Of a DNA stretch of 64,000 nt, positions 35,231 to 48,130 are shown one piece after another. Numbering within the stretch: the stretch's first letter is position 1; every line of letters begins with the position of its first letter. This DNA is from Triatoma infestans (taxonomy: Eukaryota; Arthropoda; Insecta; Hemiptera; Reduviidae), in the NCBI GenBank assembly GCA_011037195.1, contig JAAEAF010002489.1:97914-161913 (forward strand), read 5' to 3'. The notes under the pieces are model-generated. The model was not told where the DNA came from, made no database searches, and worked only from the letters and a program-made list of their open reading frames with translations. The position numbers and the translations under genes were made by a program.

Positions 35231-36177
35231 TTCGAATTCATAAAAGTTGATTCGCGTAAATCTGTCACCATCGTAATTCTTCTTTTTCTTCTTATAAAAG
35301 TAAGAGAAAGAAAATAATGTAAATTTACTATAATTTGTTAATTAAATTTATTTGATACTGTTTTTATATAGTACAGTTTAATAAAAGTCAGTAAATAAAT
35401 GAACGAGGATTAACAACAATTTAATGATTAAAGCAAAATGATAATTTACTACCATACCTATATATAAGTAAATAATTGTGCCTGTTAGCTAGATATAAAA
35501 AAAATATATTTACCTACGTATTTGTAAAATAATAGACACTATGAGATATTTAAATTGCTTTTGTTTCTCTTACCATGAAACAGAAGAGAAAATGTATTAT
35601 AAAAAAAAAAAAAGAAAACATCAAAACATAAAACAACTATAGAGCTACGATAAAAATGCTTTTTTGATATAGAACTCGCGCCCCTTGCTAGGTAATATTG
35701 TACGAAGTGCCACAGTTTTCCTTGTTTGTTATTTGTTAGTTTTACAATAAAATAGCTCTTTCACTAAATGTAAATCATGGAATAAAACAAAATGTTATTT
35801 TGTATTATTTATATTTTATTTATTTATTTATTCAAACAAAATTCAAAGCACTATCATTTAAAAAGTCAATTTCGAGTTGTTTTGTTTGTTTAATTAGAGG
35901 TGTTTATGGAACTGTGTTAGCAATAAAGCTGACTTTGTAAAAAGCCAAAATCGCTGCGATCTGAAAATCTATTGTCACTCCCTTAGGTTTGTACACAGAA
36001 CACAGTCGTGTCTGTGAAGTGTACAATGTGTGAAAGTGCTAAATCCAATTAGTTGCACACACCGACTCTATCTAGCAAGCCTTGTAGTTTTTTCCGTTCG
36101 CGCTGTCATTGACAACTTTGGTCATTTTACGAGTAGCAGCCAAATATTTATTTGTCATACTAAACTATATAAATCAA
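35231..36177. other. AT-rich spacer, nothing recognised
   Basis: A/T runs and imperfect TTTA repeats near 35815-35835; no gene or defined element. Confidence 0.5.
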
Positions 36178-36370
36178 TGTGTGTGGGAGTCCACAGTTCC
36201 TTTCTGGCATAGCCGGCAAATTGGGGTCTCGGCTACTCCAATTCCATGTATATGGCTTTGCAAGTAATCATGTCCGGCGGATGACCTAAACAAAGCCACC
36301 GCTTCGCGTCTTGACAGGACAGCGGGGATCCCGACCATCCACCTCCAGTAATCTGGCCCATCGCGTGCCC
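36178..36370 (-). pseudogene. LINE C-terminal finger fragment
   Basis: On the minus strand one frame gives SRREAVALFRSSAGHDYLQS, HIHGIGVAETP, then ICRLCQKGTVDSHTH. This resembles the C-terminal region of LINE polyproteins in which a CxxC...H...C finger follows ALFRLRTGHDYL-like sequence. The final cysteine is not seen and the frame then breaks. Confidence 0.55.
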
Positions 36371-36626
36371 TCAGCTTTTTAATGCGTTAAATTATTGATC
36401 GTTTGGCCATTACGAGGTGAGCTCAAAAACGCTACCAGGAGGCACTACAGGAGGCGATTTACATTACCCCCCCCCACCAAGGCCTTTTATGTATAGTGTG
36501 AATGTTGTGTGTGCAGGTGAAAGTGTTGTCCATGCAGGTAGGTTTTTAAATTTTGATAATATGGTGTAGTTCTAGTATTCGGTCAACCTAAGTACGATGA
36601 CGTCATTGTTTGGTTTTCTTTTTTTT
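36371..36626. other. Spacer with GC-rich end of the LINE fragment
   Basis: The first 100 bp may still belong to the LINE fragment (CGCTACCAGGAGGCACTACA); a C run lies at 36468-36476. Nothing else recognised. Confidence 0.35.
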
Positions 36627-37235
36627 ACTTTCTCTAACCACTGTTAGAACAAGTATTGCAATCGTGTCAAATTTTCGATATCGAGTTTTCACTGAAAATA
36701 TATGTTTCGAAGGCCCTTGAGACCAAAAAAATGGTTTTTAGAAAATGGTCTTGTATCTGTGTGTGTGTGTGTTTATTGTTATATACAGCATAGCTCAAAT
36801 ATAAAAAATCGCAGAAAGTTTATACTTGACCTTCCGTTTGGGTATCACCATGGTATCCGATAGGAACTTACCTGTTAAAATTCCCCAACCGGAAGTAACA
36901 CATTATAATTAGATTATTCAGTTTTTTGCGATCTCCAAAATAACTCCAACAATTTTCTTTAAACTTGGTATATTAACAAGATATACCACAAAACTACAGC
37001 TACAACTTTTATTTGAAACATTTCTCTGGGAAAATTCATTTAAGAAAGTTTGGGGTTATGATTGCCTTTAAAATGTTATTTCATTATATAATTGTATCAT
37101 CTAAATCATTTTCAATAAAATTAAATATGTTGCCAATATTCCGAGTTTGAAAGAAATTAGTTAACCGGAAGTATGTTTTAACTGAACAGTTTTTCACTTT
37201 TCTGAGATTTAATATTGAGATATAATACTATGTAG
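36627..37235 (-). mobile_element. Family A, truncated copy
   Basis: Starts ACTTTCTCTAACC and follows minus order: GTGTCAAATTTTCGATATCG, GTTTTTAGAAAATGGTC, GTGT run, AGCATAGCTCAAATA, TTCCGTTTGGGTATCACCAT, CAACCGGAAGTAAC, ACAACTTTTATTTGAAACAT, TTAACCGGAAGTATG. It contains one 285-bp block and stops within the second, lacking the hairpin end. Confidence 0.75.
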
Positions 37236-38177
37236 CATTAAATTTTTCTGACTGATTCTATAATCAATCAGTAAGCCAGCAATTATTAAGAAAACTCGCC
37301 ACCGTTCGCTGCACTCAATATTTTCAATGCCAGCCTATCGAAGTTATCATGGTACCTCCAAGATTACTTCGGATACAAACTACTCCCTTTGTCCCAAGAA
37401 TGGTGGGTGAAAACTCTTCCATGCCAGAGGCAAGCGAAAATGTTGATTAATTCCAGGACTGACTGTCATTTGTGGGCGCCACAACAAACACATAAGGGTC
37501 GCAGGGCGTCGGCTTGATATTCAACCCCCATAGAATCTATCTATCTATTTCCTCTAACATGTTTACTGCAATCTATTGGATATTTAGACTTAGCTAGGAG
37601 CATCTGTGATAAAAAAGCTGGAATCTGAAGGCTTCGGGTAGGCATTAGCTTAATTTTGCTAGATAAACTTTGAAATGTCAACAGGATCATAGTTATGTGA
37701 AGGATTCATCAAGCGTCGAGTGATTGTCAGAAAGAGATAAAGATGTGAAGTTGATAAATTCAAAAATTAGGATGACCTGAGAGAAAGTATGGCAAAGATT
37801 ATGAATAAATGAGAATATAAGTATCATGATTATTCAATAAAAAATATCATCAATTTTATGCAATTATCTCTAAACAAACAAATAAATAATAGCAGTGAGA
37901 AACATATATTTTCACTTAATAGTTGGACAATCTGTTTATCTTCCATCGCAGACTCCAGTAGTAATAATGGGATGGCGGGATGAACAAAAAACTAGATATC
38001 AGGAGAATATCAATTACAAATATATTTGCTATTGGAAAATAGGGTCAGTTAAGAAGAGAGAGAATATGTGTGCAATTTGGCAGGGAGCCTTGAATAGTTA
38101 AAGCGCACAAAAACTCTCCTGCAAACTCTCATTCCACGATAAATACCATGCAATTGTAATCAGGCTGCAAAAACACG

Positions 38178-38220
<43 letters not shown>

Positions 38221-40521
38221 AAATTGGTGAGTTCGATTCAGTGGTGTAAAATAGTAAAGTGTACTACCATTCACATTGGTTATTAATTCCCCACCAATAC
38301 TATCCACAATTATAGTTTAACGGCAAGGCACCACAAGCCCATGATAATCTGCCCAATGTTAACCTATCCAAATAATACCCAGTTATCGTAATCTATACTT
38401 ATACATCCATACATACACACACACAAACATTGGGTAAACTCTCCGTCCTCTTTTCATTACCACAAGCTTGAACCATCTAAACCCATCCCATATTATGTAT
38501 ATTTAGTTAATAGGAATCAAATGGCGCCTATCGGTTAATACCAAAAACCCAATCTAGCTTATTTGCATATTTGATAATGCTATTGGCAATTTTATTTGTT
38601 TTGTGAACTTTTTTTCCCTTCGACTCACTGTTTAGAAGGAGGTCTCACATATGGTTTTTATTTTTAGGACGAGTATTTTGTCGGTGAAATGAAATTCATA
38701 TAAGTTTATTTATTTTGTGAATCGTATATATGGTCGCTGAAATCGCAATAATACTTTGGTTTTATAACCTGTTTAAATTTTTCCACAACAAACCTCATAT
38801 AATCTATTTGCTATCAACATTGCTACAAGCATGCAGGTTATTAAATGAATATATATAAAATAAATTAAACTCTGAACTTAATATAATAACATAAAAACAA
38901 ATAACGCATCAAATGTATAGCTTGAACGTCTGTTTCTGTCAACATCCATCACGAACCGGAAACTCGACATTATCAATACATTATTGTAGGCAACATTATA
39001 GTACTCTCAGGAAAATTGGTTTTTGATGGGGACTTGAGAGATCTGCAAAGTTAAGCTACCTTTAAAGCCCCAATTAGAACAATGTACGGTTCTAAAACCT
39101 ATGCAATATTGATGTGGTTTATTTGGTTTATTACAATTCCATATGTTCGGTATTTAATACACATTTAAATTTGCCGCCAACAGCGTACAATAATTTTATT
39201 TCGGGAAGGGTAAATTACTACCTTGATAATAATTTACTAATTTATTAGGCTGTGTCCTAAGAGTTGAGAGGGGGGTACTTAGGTATTTTCTCCCCTCTCA
39301 ACTTGTAACACTCAAACAAAAAAGTTGTAATGCAGCACTCTCAGTAGTAAATCTGTCTATATAGTTCAGGCCAGTGCGGTTGCCCTTAATTGTGAAAACC
39401 CAAGTTTGCCACTACTGGTTTTCCTGGGTAGCGTTAATAAGCTGGTTATTTGTCGAGTAAGCGCCTCCGGTTCTCTCGGCCTGCATAGGTTAATTGTGTG
39501 TGGTTATGGTTGGTTTCCTGCCGTGCAGCTTCTGGGGGCCCATTTAATTATTATCTACAATCATCAGCCAAGTAGCAATATATGGATCAAGACTCCAGAG
39601 TTAGACGCATATACGAGTTATTTCCTTGTTCCTATAACCTCACCGATATGGGCGAAGGACCATGGATCTTCCTGCATTGGGAACCAGGATTCTGCGTTTT
39701 AAGGTAAGCACCATTCCTTTGGCTGTTGAAAGTGATATATCATATTTGCTACCCATTTTTTAACTTAATTTATCTATTCATTTTTCTCATAATTAACATA
39801 CATTTTAGTTTCCCATATTGCTCAAGCTCAATATATTATATTATATACAGTCCACTCAATATTTTCATTTCAATTTATATTTTTGCCGTTTTCTATCAAT
39901 TAGAGCCCATCCTAGTATTTCACTTCAATTTACATTATTAATTATTTTTCCCGTATTTACTATTAAGAGCCTGTCTACTAAACAGAGTTCACTTTTATTA
40001 TTATTAATTTTTTCCTGTTATTTATTATATATAGCCTACCAGAGGCCCAATTTTTCACCCTTACTGTGATAAATTTCATTTAATTTTGAATTATGTAGTT
40101 TTTCTTACGAATGCTTTTTTTTAAAAAAAGATGTGTTTTGAAGTTAGCAGCCGTATGAAAATTTGTTAGTTAGAGTGGTAGCCATATTTTATTTCATGGC
40201 CCCTTAGATAGTTATCTGGCTAGATTCTCTAAGTTATATAGTGCCCATTATAGCGATATAAGTAGCGCGCTCTCTGACCAGCTGATTAGACAAGTTTAAC
40301 GTTTCAATCTAACCTTTTCTCTTGCTACCTTTTACGTGATTTAATTTTATTGTTATTGATTTCGTGTTTATTTATTGGTTATACATTTTTTGATAAATCT
40401 TTGCCGTAAATTCTAACACGTTTATTATTAAATTCCCTTCTGGAATTTACACATTCTCTTACTTTGTTGTTGCTCTTAATTTGGGTGTTTCAAATTTAAT
40501 TGCTACCAGTAGCACCCCATT
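37236..40521. other. Spacer leading to the BEL/Pao relic
   Basis: Holds an AC microsatellite (38189-38218) and an inverted pair GTTGAGAGGGG / CCCCTCTCAAC around 39265-39303. The part 40166-40480, which begins TGTTAGTTAG, could be the element's LTR and leader, but I could not define ends or a primer site. Confidence 0.4.
38189..38218. repeat. AC microsatellite
   Basis: Fifteen AC units. Confidence 0.95.
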
Positions 40522-42270
40522 ATGGCACCTCAAAAATTAACTGCGGTTTTGTTTACCCAGCAGATTTCCTTATCTACTGGCACGCTTGAATCAATTGTGT
40601 CGGGTCTAGAGAAATTAACTCCCGATCGCCCTTCTCTAAACTTAGATGCTACATTGTTACTTGCATAGCTTCACATACATCAGCCAGTGAAAACCTGGAA
40701 CCCTACCTTATTCTGGAAGTATTACCGGATGGCCTGCCTGAAGAAATATTGATGGCAGGCATAATATATAAAATTTAAGCAATTATTGGGTAGAGGGGAG
40801 CTTCTTGCTCATAGATTTCTCTCTGCTGCTACTTCACTTTCTCTTGCTAGCTCAACTCTTCTAGACGCTAGATTGAGTTTAGCATCTAATCCGTTGAATG
40901 AAACATCATTAAATTTGTCTGAATCGCCTCATTTAACTTTGCCAAAATTTAACGGTACTTCCAATTGGGATGGATTTTATAACAAATTCATGACACTTGT
41001 CCAAAACAACGTTATATTATCCACTGCACAAAAAGTGCTATATTTAAGTAATCATTTAGCGGGTCAGGCTTATGATAAAATGTGTACATTATTCTTTAAT
41101 GATGAAAGCTATGAAACTGCCCTTAAGGTCGTAACTTGTGAAACCTCCCCAAGGCGGTGAAAAAATCCTCGGATTCTATTCGGCAATTAATTGACGCCTA
41201 CGAATTGAATTTTAGTTCTCTTACCTCACTTCAGGTAGATGAACCTTATCGTGTTATATACACTTACTATCTTTTGTTCCAACTCGAAGTCCCTTTGAGG
41301 GAGAAATTCGAGGGAACACTAAAGGATAAATTTGTATGCCGGAGGTACAGATGTCGGAGGCACTCCGTTTCTGACAAAATTGGAATAACAATGTATGTTA
41401 TACTGCAATTTTTTACTGTACACGTGTATAGGGCACTATGTCCTAGTTCAGATAACAACAGAAATATGCACTTTGTAAATGGCATCATGTCACGTTTTGT
41501 TTAGAGGCAAAAGGCACCATGTGGACTTGAAGCCATATGCCTCTTTGTGCACTGCGAACGCTACCAGCGCCATCTGCAGACAGTTCCTTGTACCTCAAGA
41601 TTATTATTATTAAATTTATCCCTTCATTGTGTAATATTTGTAATGAGAGTGAAATAAATCAAAGTTACACATTGTAGAATGCATTTTTATTAACAATTAC
41701 ACGTAGAAGCATATGGTACTATGAATCAAGAGATATTAACTTGTCTGAGGTAAACAGCACTACGAGTATATCCAAAAATTTTGATCATTTTTTATTTCAA
41801 ATATTAAAATCTAATAAATATTATTATTTTAAAAATTTTAATCATATAATTTAAAATTTAATAGCCCAAAGAATAAAATGGACAAGGGTTTGTTGAATAA
41901 TGCCTATCAACAAGCAGCTGTAAATAAATAAACACAAAAAGTATAGTGCCCTTTACTTCCTACATACAGAAATATAAAGTACCACACATTTCAGAAATTA
42001 TTTTTTTTCTAACTCACTTTGCTGAACGAAAGCAAGAAGCTAATTCTGAGGATTTTTCAGTACCGAACAAGGCCAATAGTCCTAAAAGGAAGTCCAAACC
42101 TATTTAGAATAGTAAGCTTTCTGATTTCTCTAAATCCAAATATAATTCTGCTTCTTTAACAGCTCAAGCTTGTCAATTAAAGTGCTCTTTGTGTGGAGGT
42201 TTGCACCAGATTGTGCAGTGTTCAACGCTTTTTGATTCACACTCTTCAAGCATTACACATTAATTAAATA
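40522..42270 (+). pseudogene. BEL/Pao-type gag relic, interrupted by an insertion
   Basis: An ATG at 40522 opens MAPQKLTAVLFTQQISLSTG and runs 48 codons to a stop. Further on, SPHLTLPKFNGTSNWDGFYN, then NNVILSTAQKVLYLSNHLAG resembles the conserved gag region of BEL/Pao elements (DUF1759). After a frame change near 41155, SIRQLIDAYELNFSSL and LLFQLEVPLREKFEG continue it. About 660 bp of unrelated DNA (near 41335-41998) interrupts it, after which FLTHFAERKQEA and a CSLCGGLHQIVQC zinc knuckle (42183-42221) follow in order. No pol is found downstream. Clearly inactive. Confidence 0.65.
41335..41998. other. Insertion inside the BEL/Pao gag relic
   Basis: The stretch shares no similarity with gag and splits its frame. 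It contains GGGCACTAT (41428) and its inverse ATAGTGCCC (41943), possible short terminal repeats of a non-autonomous element, but no target duplication was found next to them. Confidence 0.35.
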
Positions 42271-43299
42271 TCACATATTATACATTTGAATAAAAAACAC
42301 CCAGGAGTTTGTGGTGAATTACTGGCCTGCTCTAGGCGCCACCATTTATTTATTATTTTTATTTCTTCTAATTTATTATACACCATATTTAAAGAAAAAT
42401 CACTTTTATTTGAAACACTTTTCCAAAAAATTGATTTTAGAGCGTGTTTTAGGCCTCTCAGTTAAGTTTAAATTAAAACTGGCGCTACATGGTATTTAGA
42501 CAGAGGCCACCACAGATGTATAATGTATGATCATTTTTTTTATGACCAACCTAGTTAAAAATTTCCAAGCATAATAATTTTAATTATATTTTAAATAAAA
42601 TTGTATTAATTGGGGGGGGGGGTAAGAGAAAGTCGTGCGCGTGTTTACACGAAATTTTTGTTTTTGTTATTATTTCAATTATGTACAATACATCATTCGG
42701 ATCAGTTTCGATATTATAACTTATATAATATTAGAGTTATAAGGATATAATTAATTTAAATAATACACAATGCAATCTAAACTAATACAATATAATAAAG
42801 TTCTTAAGTGTATTCAGTGACAGTTTCAACATTCCCAACAACACTAATATTAAATGTTAATCAGATAAGATGCTGAAATATCATTATCTCCTTTTCATAG
42901 TGTCTGTATAAGCAAGTATTGTACTATATAATAATATCATAGACAATTCTATACTATAACAGGAAGTGGTTCCCTACTACTTCTGTATAATATGTGCAGC
43001 AGAGACTTTAATCTAGTGATATTGTCTCTTACTCCCCTTCGCCGAAGACGCTATATCTTATTTATAACAATACATTAGCAGAGTTAACATTGTAGCGCTC
43101 AAAACTTAATTCGATTAACTAAAACATTTCATTATGTTATTATTATAATGATTATGATGGCATATTATAATGCTATTCGCAGACATTGTTATTAATATTA
43201 CACAATATATTATATGCCCACTAAAATTTATAATATTATATCTTCATTAATATAACTACATATAAATAAAAGTAATGTTTCAAATAAATTTTCTCACTA
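42271..43299. other. AT-rich spacer, nothing recognised
   Basis: Contains a G run (42613-42622) and otherwise AT-rich sequence without a defined element. Confidence 0.5.
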
Positions 43300-43437
43300 T
43301 TTTTCATTTTCAAATTCACCGGAACCCAAACTCAGGGAACCTAAAGAAATACATGTATTTCCGCTAAAAACTCAATTTCGAAAATTTGGCATAATCGTAA
43401 TACATCCTGTTCTCAAAAAATAAGAGGAAGTAACAAG
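43300..43437 (+). mobile_element. Family A fragment, right end only
   Basis: CAGGGAACCTAAAGAAATAC, TTTCCGCTAAAAACTCAATT, TCGAAAATTTGGCATAATCG, then TAAGAGGAAGTAA follow the plus-orientation right end of family A. Confidence 0.55.
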
Positions 43438-44894
43438 TTCTAATAAATTTTATTTTAACGATTATTTAAAAGAAAATCTTCAACAATTCTTTCGTAATTT
43501 TCCCTGGTTATGGGAGAAATAAAATTATGATCAAATCGTTGGTGGTGGGGATCTTATCTTTTCAGCATGCTTTCACAAACAAATGGCCAATAAATTCCAC
43601 AGGTAATCATACAAGAATTCTGTAAAGATTTGTATTTGATTTAGAGCTTATAGGTAATCCTATTTGAAGAAAATGAAAATGAATTTCCCATTTTATTATT
43701 TCTCTGTCTGAGAAGCTTTTTCACAAAGGAATTGTTTTCTTTGATCTGGCCTGACGAAAGTGGTGGGGAAATAAGGGGATTTCTTTGTTTTGATTTATTA
43801 AAAATGCACAATGTTTCAGAGTTTCAGTTCTACAGTAGATGAAGCAATGTCGATCTTTGTGATAGCTTTCGTCTCCTCTGAAATGTGTTTAAGCTTGACA
43901 AACGTTGTATTTTAGCTTTATCTGTAGATTTTTAATTATTTTTAGCGGCTCAAGTCATTTTCATGATTTATATGTAATACATATTTCATAAGTTCCCCTT
44001 TAAGGTCCTAGAGAAATGAAAATTAGATTTATGATTTTTGTTCTGGATAATTTATTTTTATTATTATCTCAATCCAAAATTTGCTTTTCTTCTCTTGGGA
44101 CATTGAACTTTAATAATGTGCCATTTCGGACAGATGGGACAAATAAAAGAATGTGAGAGAAAGAATGGGGAAGATCATGAAAATAATCCACAGTAAGACA
44201 AGGTTGAAATTGGAGGTACATAGGAAAGATTATAAGTATAATGATAAATACGGTAATAGTAACTGCAGAACAGGTAGTAGACAGGAAGGAGTATAAGGAA
44301 CAAACACTAGGGGAGATTGTCAGAGAGGGCGAGGTTTGTGTAGCTGACCCACTAGTGGCGCGCACAACGGCAGAGACTGATATTTAGACAGTAACTCTCA
44401 AGTGGGTACTAATGACCGGCCTGATGTACTTTTGATGCCCTTTACCTCTTTCTCCCATTAATAGACCCAGCTTGCCTCTAGCTGTAGGTAATACCTTCTT
44501 CCAACTGACTACCTCTTTCCCGCAAAACCTAATTTATGGATCCTCTACTACGTTACAACAAAAAAAAGAAAAAAGTTTGCTCGGTTCTTACACATCATTA
44601 TTATTATACTAAATATCATTAAATTTTATCTGTTTCACCAAAATTTGCTACAGGTTTTCCATTTTCATTTACAAAAGTAAGTTACCGAGCTGAATTAACT
44701 CCAAGCTACCAGAGTTGTAAATTCTAACAAAAGTAATGATAGCAATCATAATGATTTCAAAGAAACAACACAGGCGGCCCAAAGTGAATCATAAAGCTCC
44801 TTACGTCCTATTTGTATGGCAACATAGAGAATACCCATTACATAGACTCAAAAGTACGTACTCAAAACGTACAAGATTAATGAAAATCGATGGG
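43438..44894. other. Spacer, no gene recognised
   Basis: The 98-codon minus ORF at 44069-44365 and the 67-codon ORF at 44736-44939 have no recognised domain. Confidence 0.4.
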
Positions 44895-45678
44895 AACGAT
44901 TTTCAAGAAAATAAACTTTTTGGTTGCATTTCCGGTTAACGAATTTAAACAGTGAATTCTTGTCGGATTGCTGGTGTATTGTGATGTAATGGATTGCTGG
45001 CAGCGCAATAATAAGACAACCACTCAACTGTTACGTCATCCGCCCATAGCTATGTCATTCAACACAACATGTAAGGTGTAACGCATCTCCCTACTAAAAA
45101 CTATTCACTTACTTAGGGAAGATCAACATCCGAATATTTTTTTCAGTTTTTTGAGATTTTCTCTAAATCGGTTCCAACGATTTTCTTTATACTTAGTATA
45201 TCAAGTACATATACAGAATGCTACAACTATTATTTAAAACATTTCTCCGAAAAAATATTTAAGGTGGTTTTGGGTATAGTGGGTGGGGTTCTTTAAAATC
45301 TATTTTAATTTCGATTGTACGATTCTATCATCCATAGAATTTAAGTAGGAATAAAATATTTAAATAGAATTAAATATGTTGTGAAAATTCCCAGTTAGAG
45401 TGGAAAATCGATTGTCAGGAAGTGCGTTGTGACGAACAGTTATTTCTTTTTATTTCCTACGATTTTCTCCATAAAAACGCTGATGGGTTTCATTGAACTT
45501 GCAACACTAACTATACAACATGCAGAGACCTATCACTTTTTCTGATTACTTAATTCGGGTCATTTAAGGGGGGTTTTTGAGAGTGGGCAAAGTCGTTTTA
45601 GTTTGCAAGTAAATTAAAAGCAAATAGTGAGAGAAGTGAGAGACTAGTGAGCTACGTGTGAGAGTGTTTTACACCAGA
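44895..45678 (-). mobile_element. Family A, diverged copy
   Basis: Blocks TTTCCGGTTAACGAATTT, GATTTTCTCTAAATCGGTTCC, CAACGATTTTCTTTATACTT and CACTTTTTCTGATTACTTAA lead to the minus-orientation hairpin end GTGTGAGAGTGTTTTACACC. It abuts the next copy in the same orientation. Confidence 0.65.
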
Positions 45679-45685
45679 TTTATTT

Positions 45686-46678
45686 ACTTTCTCTTACTCC
45701 CTAGTAAGAGGAAGTATTGTAATCGGGTCAAATTTTCGATATCGAGTTTTCACCCGAAATATCCGTTTTGAGGTCCCTTGAGCCCAAAAAAGTGGTTTTT
45801 AGCAAATGGTCTGTGTGTGTGTGTGTATGTATGTGGTTTGTATGTGAACAGCATAGCTCAAAAACGATAAACTATAGAAAGTTGGAACTTGATATTCCGT
45901 TTAGGTATCACCGTGGGATCTGACACTACGTTATCTGTAAAAATTCCTCAACCGAAAGTACCACTTTACAAGTTGGATTTTTTACTTTTTTGCGATTTTC
46001 TCAAAAATGGCTCCGACGATTTTCTTTAAACTTCAACATCAACTACACATACAAAGAGCTACAACTTTTATTTGAAATATTTCTCCGAGAAAATGCATTT
46101 AAGGGCACTTTTGGGGGAAGGGTGGGATTAGGTTTCCATCTAAAGTGCTATTTCAGTTTTTTAGACAATTCTGTAATCTAAATAATGTTAATTAGAATTA
46201 AATATGTTGTTGAAATTCCGAGTTTGAAAAAAATCGGATAACCGGAAGTGGTTTACTTTACCAGTTAACTAAATGATTTATTTACTTTTTCGCAATTTTC
46301 TCAAAAATGGCTCCGACGATGTTTTTGAAACTTCGTATATAAACTAAACATGCAAAGATCTACAACTTTTAACTAAAACATTTATCTGGGAAAATTCTTT
46401 TAAGGGCACTTTTAGGGGAGGGGTTGGGTTAGATTTTCGTCAAAGTGCTATCCTAGTTGATTATACAATTCTATCAACCAACCATAATTAGTTAGAAATA
46501 AATAGATGGCTGAAATTCCGAGTTTCAAGAAAATTAGTAAACCGGAAGTGCGCTTTTACTGAACAGTGTTTTCAGTTTTCGACGAATTTCATTAAATTTG
46601 GTACACAAACTATAAAATTTGTCAATTATCATTTTGAGAAGTGGAGTAAGAAAAGTTGTGTGAGTGTTTCACACCAGA
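45686..46678 (-). mobile_element. Family A dispersed repeat, full-length copy
   Basis: Begins ACTTTCTCTTACTCCCTAGT, ends GTGTGAGTGTTTCACACCAGA. Order of internal blocks is the exact reverse of the 9.7-kb copy, with two tandem 285-bp blocks (about 45965-46250 and 46255-46540). Only 7 bp separate it from the previous copy, so the two stand head to tail. Confidence 0.8.
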
Positions 46679-47339
46679 TTTTTTTTTATTTTTATTTTTG
46701 TAGGCCAACAAAATACGGTTCATTAAAGATTAACAACATTAAGAATGAAAGATATATAATCCAAAAATAAGTTTTAATAAATTGTAACTTAGCGTGGTAA
46801 GTATTCATAAACAGTAGAAACTTCTGTGTTGTATCGCCACAAAGTGCTAGAGGACTTGGTTTACATTAAATAACCTAGAATTAGGCCAAAGTTCATCCTA
46901 TTTAACTTTAAAACTATCCTCTCCCTTCCCCCGCAAAACACCTGGTATGACCATTCACTCGACTTTCCCTTATTGCAATTATAGAAATCTAATTGACCTA
47001 ATTTCTTTAAACCTAAAAAGTTTACTAAAATTTAGTTTAGTTTAAGGCTTACCCTTGCATTCAAGTAAAATGGTATTGGAAGATATTCCGTCGTTTCAAG
47101 GAATCTGCCTTCTATGGCAGTGTCATCTACCCACCCAAAATTGCGAAAAACTGTACCAAAAAAATTCAGTAAAATCCCAAATACGGTTATTGGATTTTGC
47201 TGGAAACCTTCGTGTCAGATGCATTATTCTTCCTCTTTTCTTCAAAGACGCTACAATCCAACGAGCGGATCTGGCCTTATTAGTAGTAGTGAATTGGGAA
47301 TACTAAGTTTCAGTTATCATTAAAATTTTTGAGCATGAA
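46679..47339. other. Spacer, nothing recognised
   Basis: No convincing ORF. Two overlapping short ORFs at 47055-47323 lack known motifs. Confidence 0.4.
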
Positions 47340-47455
47340 TATGTAAAAATTTGTTAAAAACACTTCTTCCTGTTCATGTATATATCAAAACACGTATTTC
47401 CGGTGAAAACGCAATTTCGTAAATATGATATGGAATGCATCACTTCCAATATTAA

Positions 47456-48126
47456 CACGTTGACTGCGAATGTCGACAGCGTGTCAACTTGGTTTTGTTT
47501 ACTTTGAATTTATCCCTACTCTTCCAGCACAGCTCAAGCCATTTGTTCTCTCTTGCCCGCACTGTGGAAAGATAAAAAAAGTTTTTTTTTTTCCTCCAGC
47601 CTGGAATTGTAGTTTTTTGTTCATTTTTTTTCGTGGTTGTACTTATAACATTATTATACATGTATTATTAGGATATTTGCACTAAATTTGAAATGTTATT
47701 TCTTAATAATCTATTCTGAGCTCAAAGTGAGTATTGAAAAACTATTACTTTTTACTTAATTTTTATTTATTTTTAGAAAATAAACCTGCATATTGTAATT
47801 TTATTGTAGAATAAAAGTGTTATTTTGAAATGTTGGTATTCTTTATGAATTATTTTTAAGTTTTTCATCATTCATCACAAATGTTACCAATTTTATTTGC
47901 TTTCAAAAAAAAAAAAAGAGATGCGACACAGTGTCGACAGCCCGCAACACGAAGAGATCTTCTTCTGCGTTGCGGGTGTCGACCACCTGGTTAATCGCAG
48001 AACGGATGTAAGAATAGGTAAAATACGTCATAATACAATCGAATTAGTGCAAAAAGAAACGATTGAACAAGTAAATCTATTCAGCACAGAGTATCGGTAC
48101 AGGCCGAAGGGTCCACATCCAACGTG
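47456..48126. mobile_element. piggyBac-like non-autonomous element
   Basis: TTAA lies on both sides (47452-47455 and 48127-48130), and the ends are CACGTTG on the left and CAACGTG on the right, a perfect 7-bp inverted repeat. TTAA duplications are the hallmark of piggyBac. Subterminal GTCGACAGCGTGTC and GTGTCGACAGCCCG plus GCGGGTGTCGACC are further inverted pieces. The 671-bp interior has no transposase match. A family A right-end fragment lies directly upstream (47370-47450). Confidence 0.5.
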
Positions 48127-48130
48127 TTAA

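Noticed and set aside
42183..42221. Host zinc-finger gene
   Set aside because: A single CxxCxxxHxxxxC knuckle follows gag sequence in order, which fits BEL/Pao gag, and the frame around it is broken.
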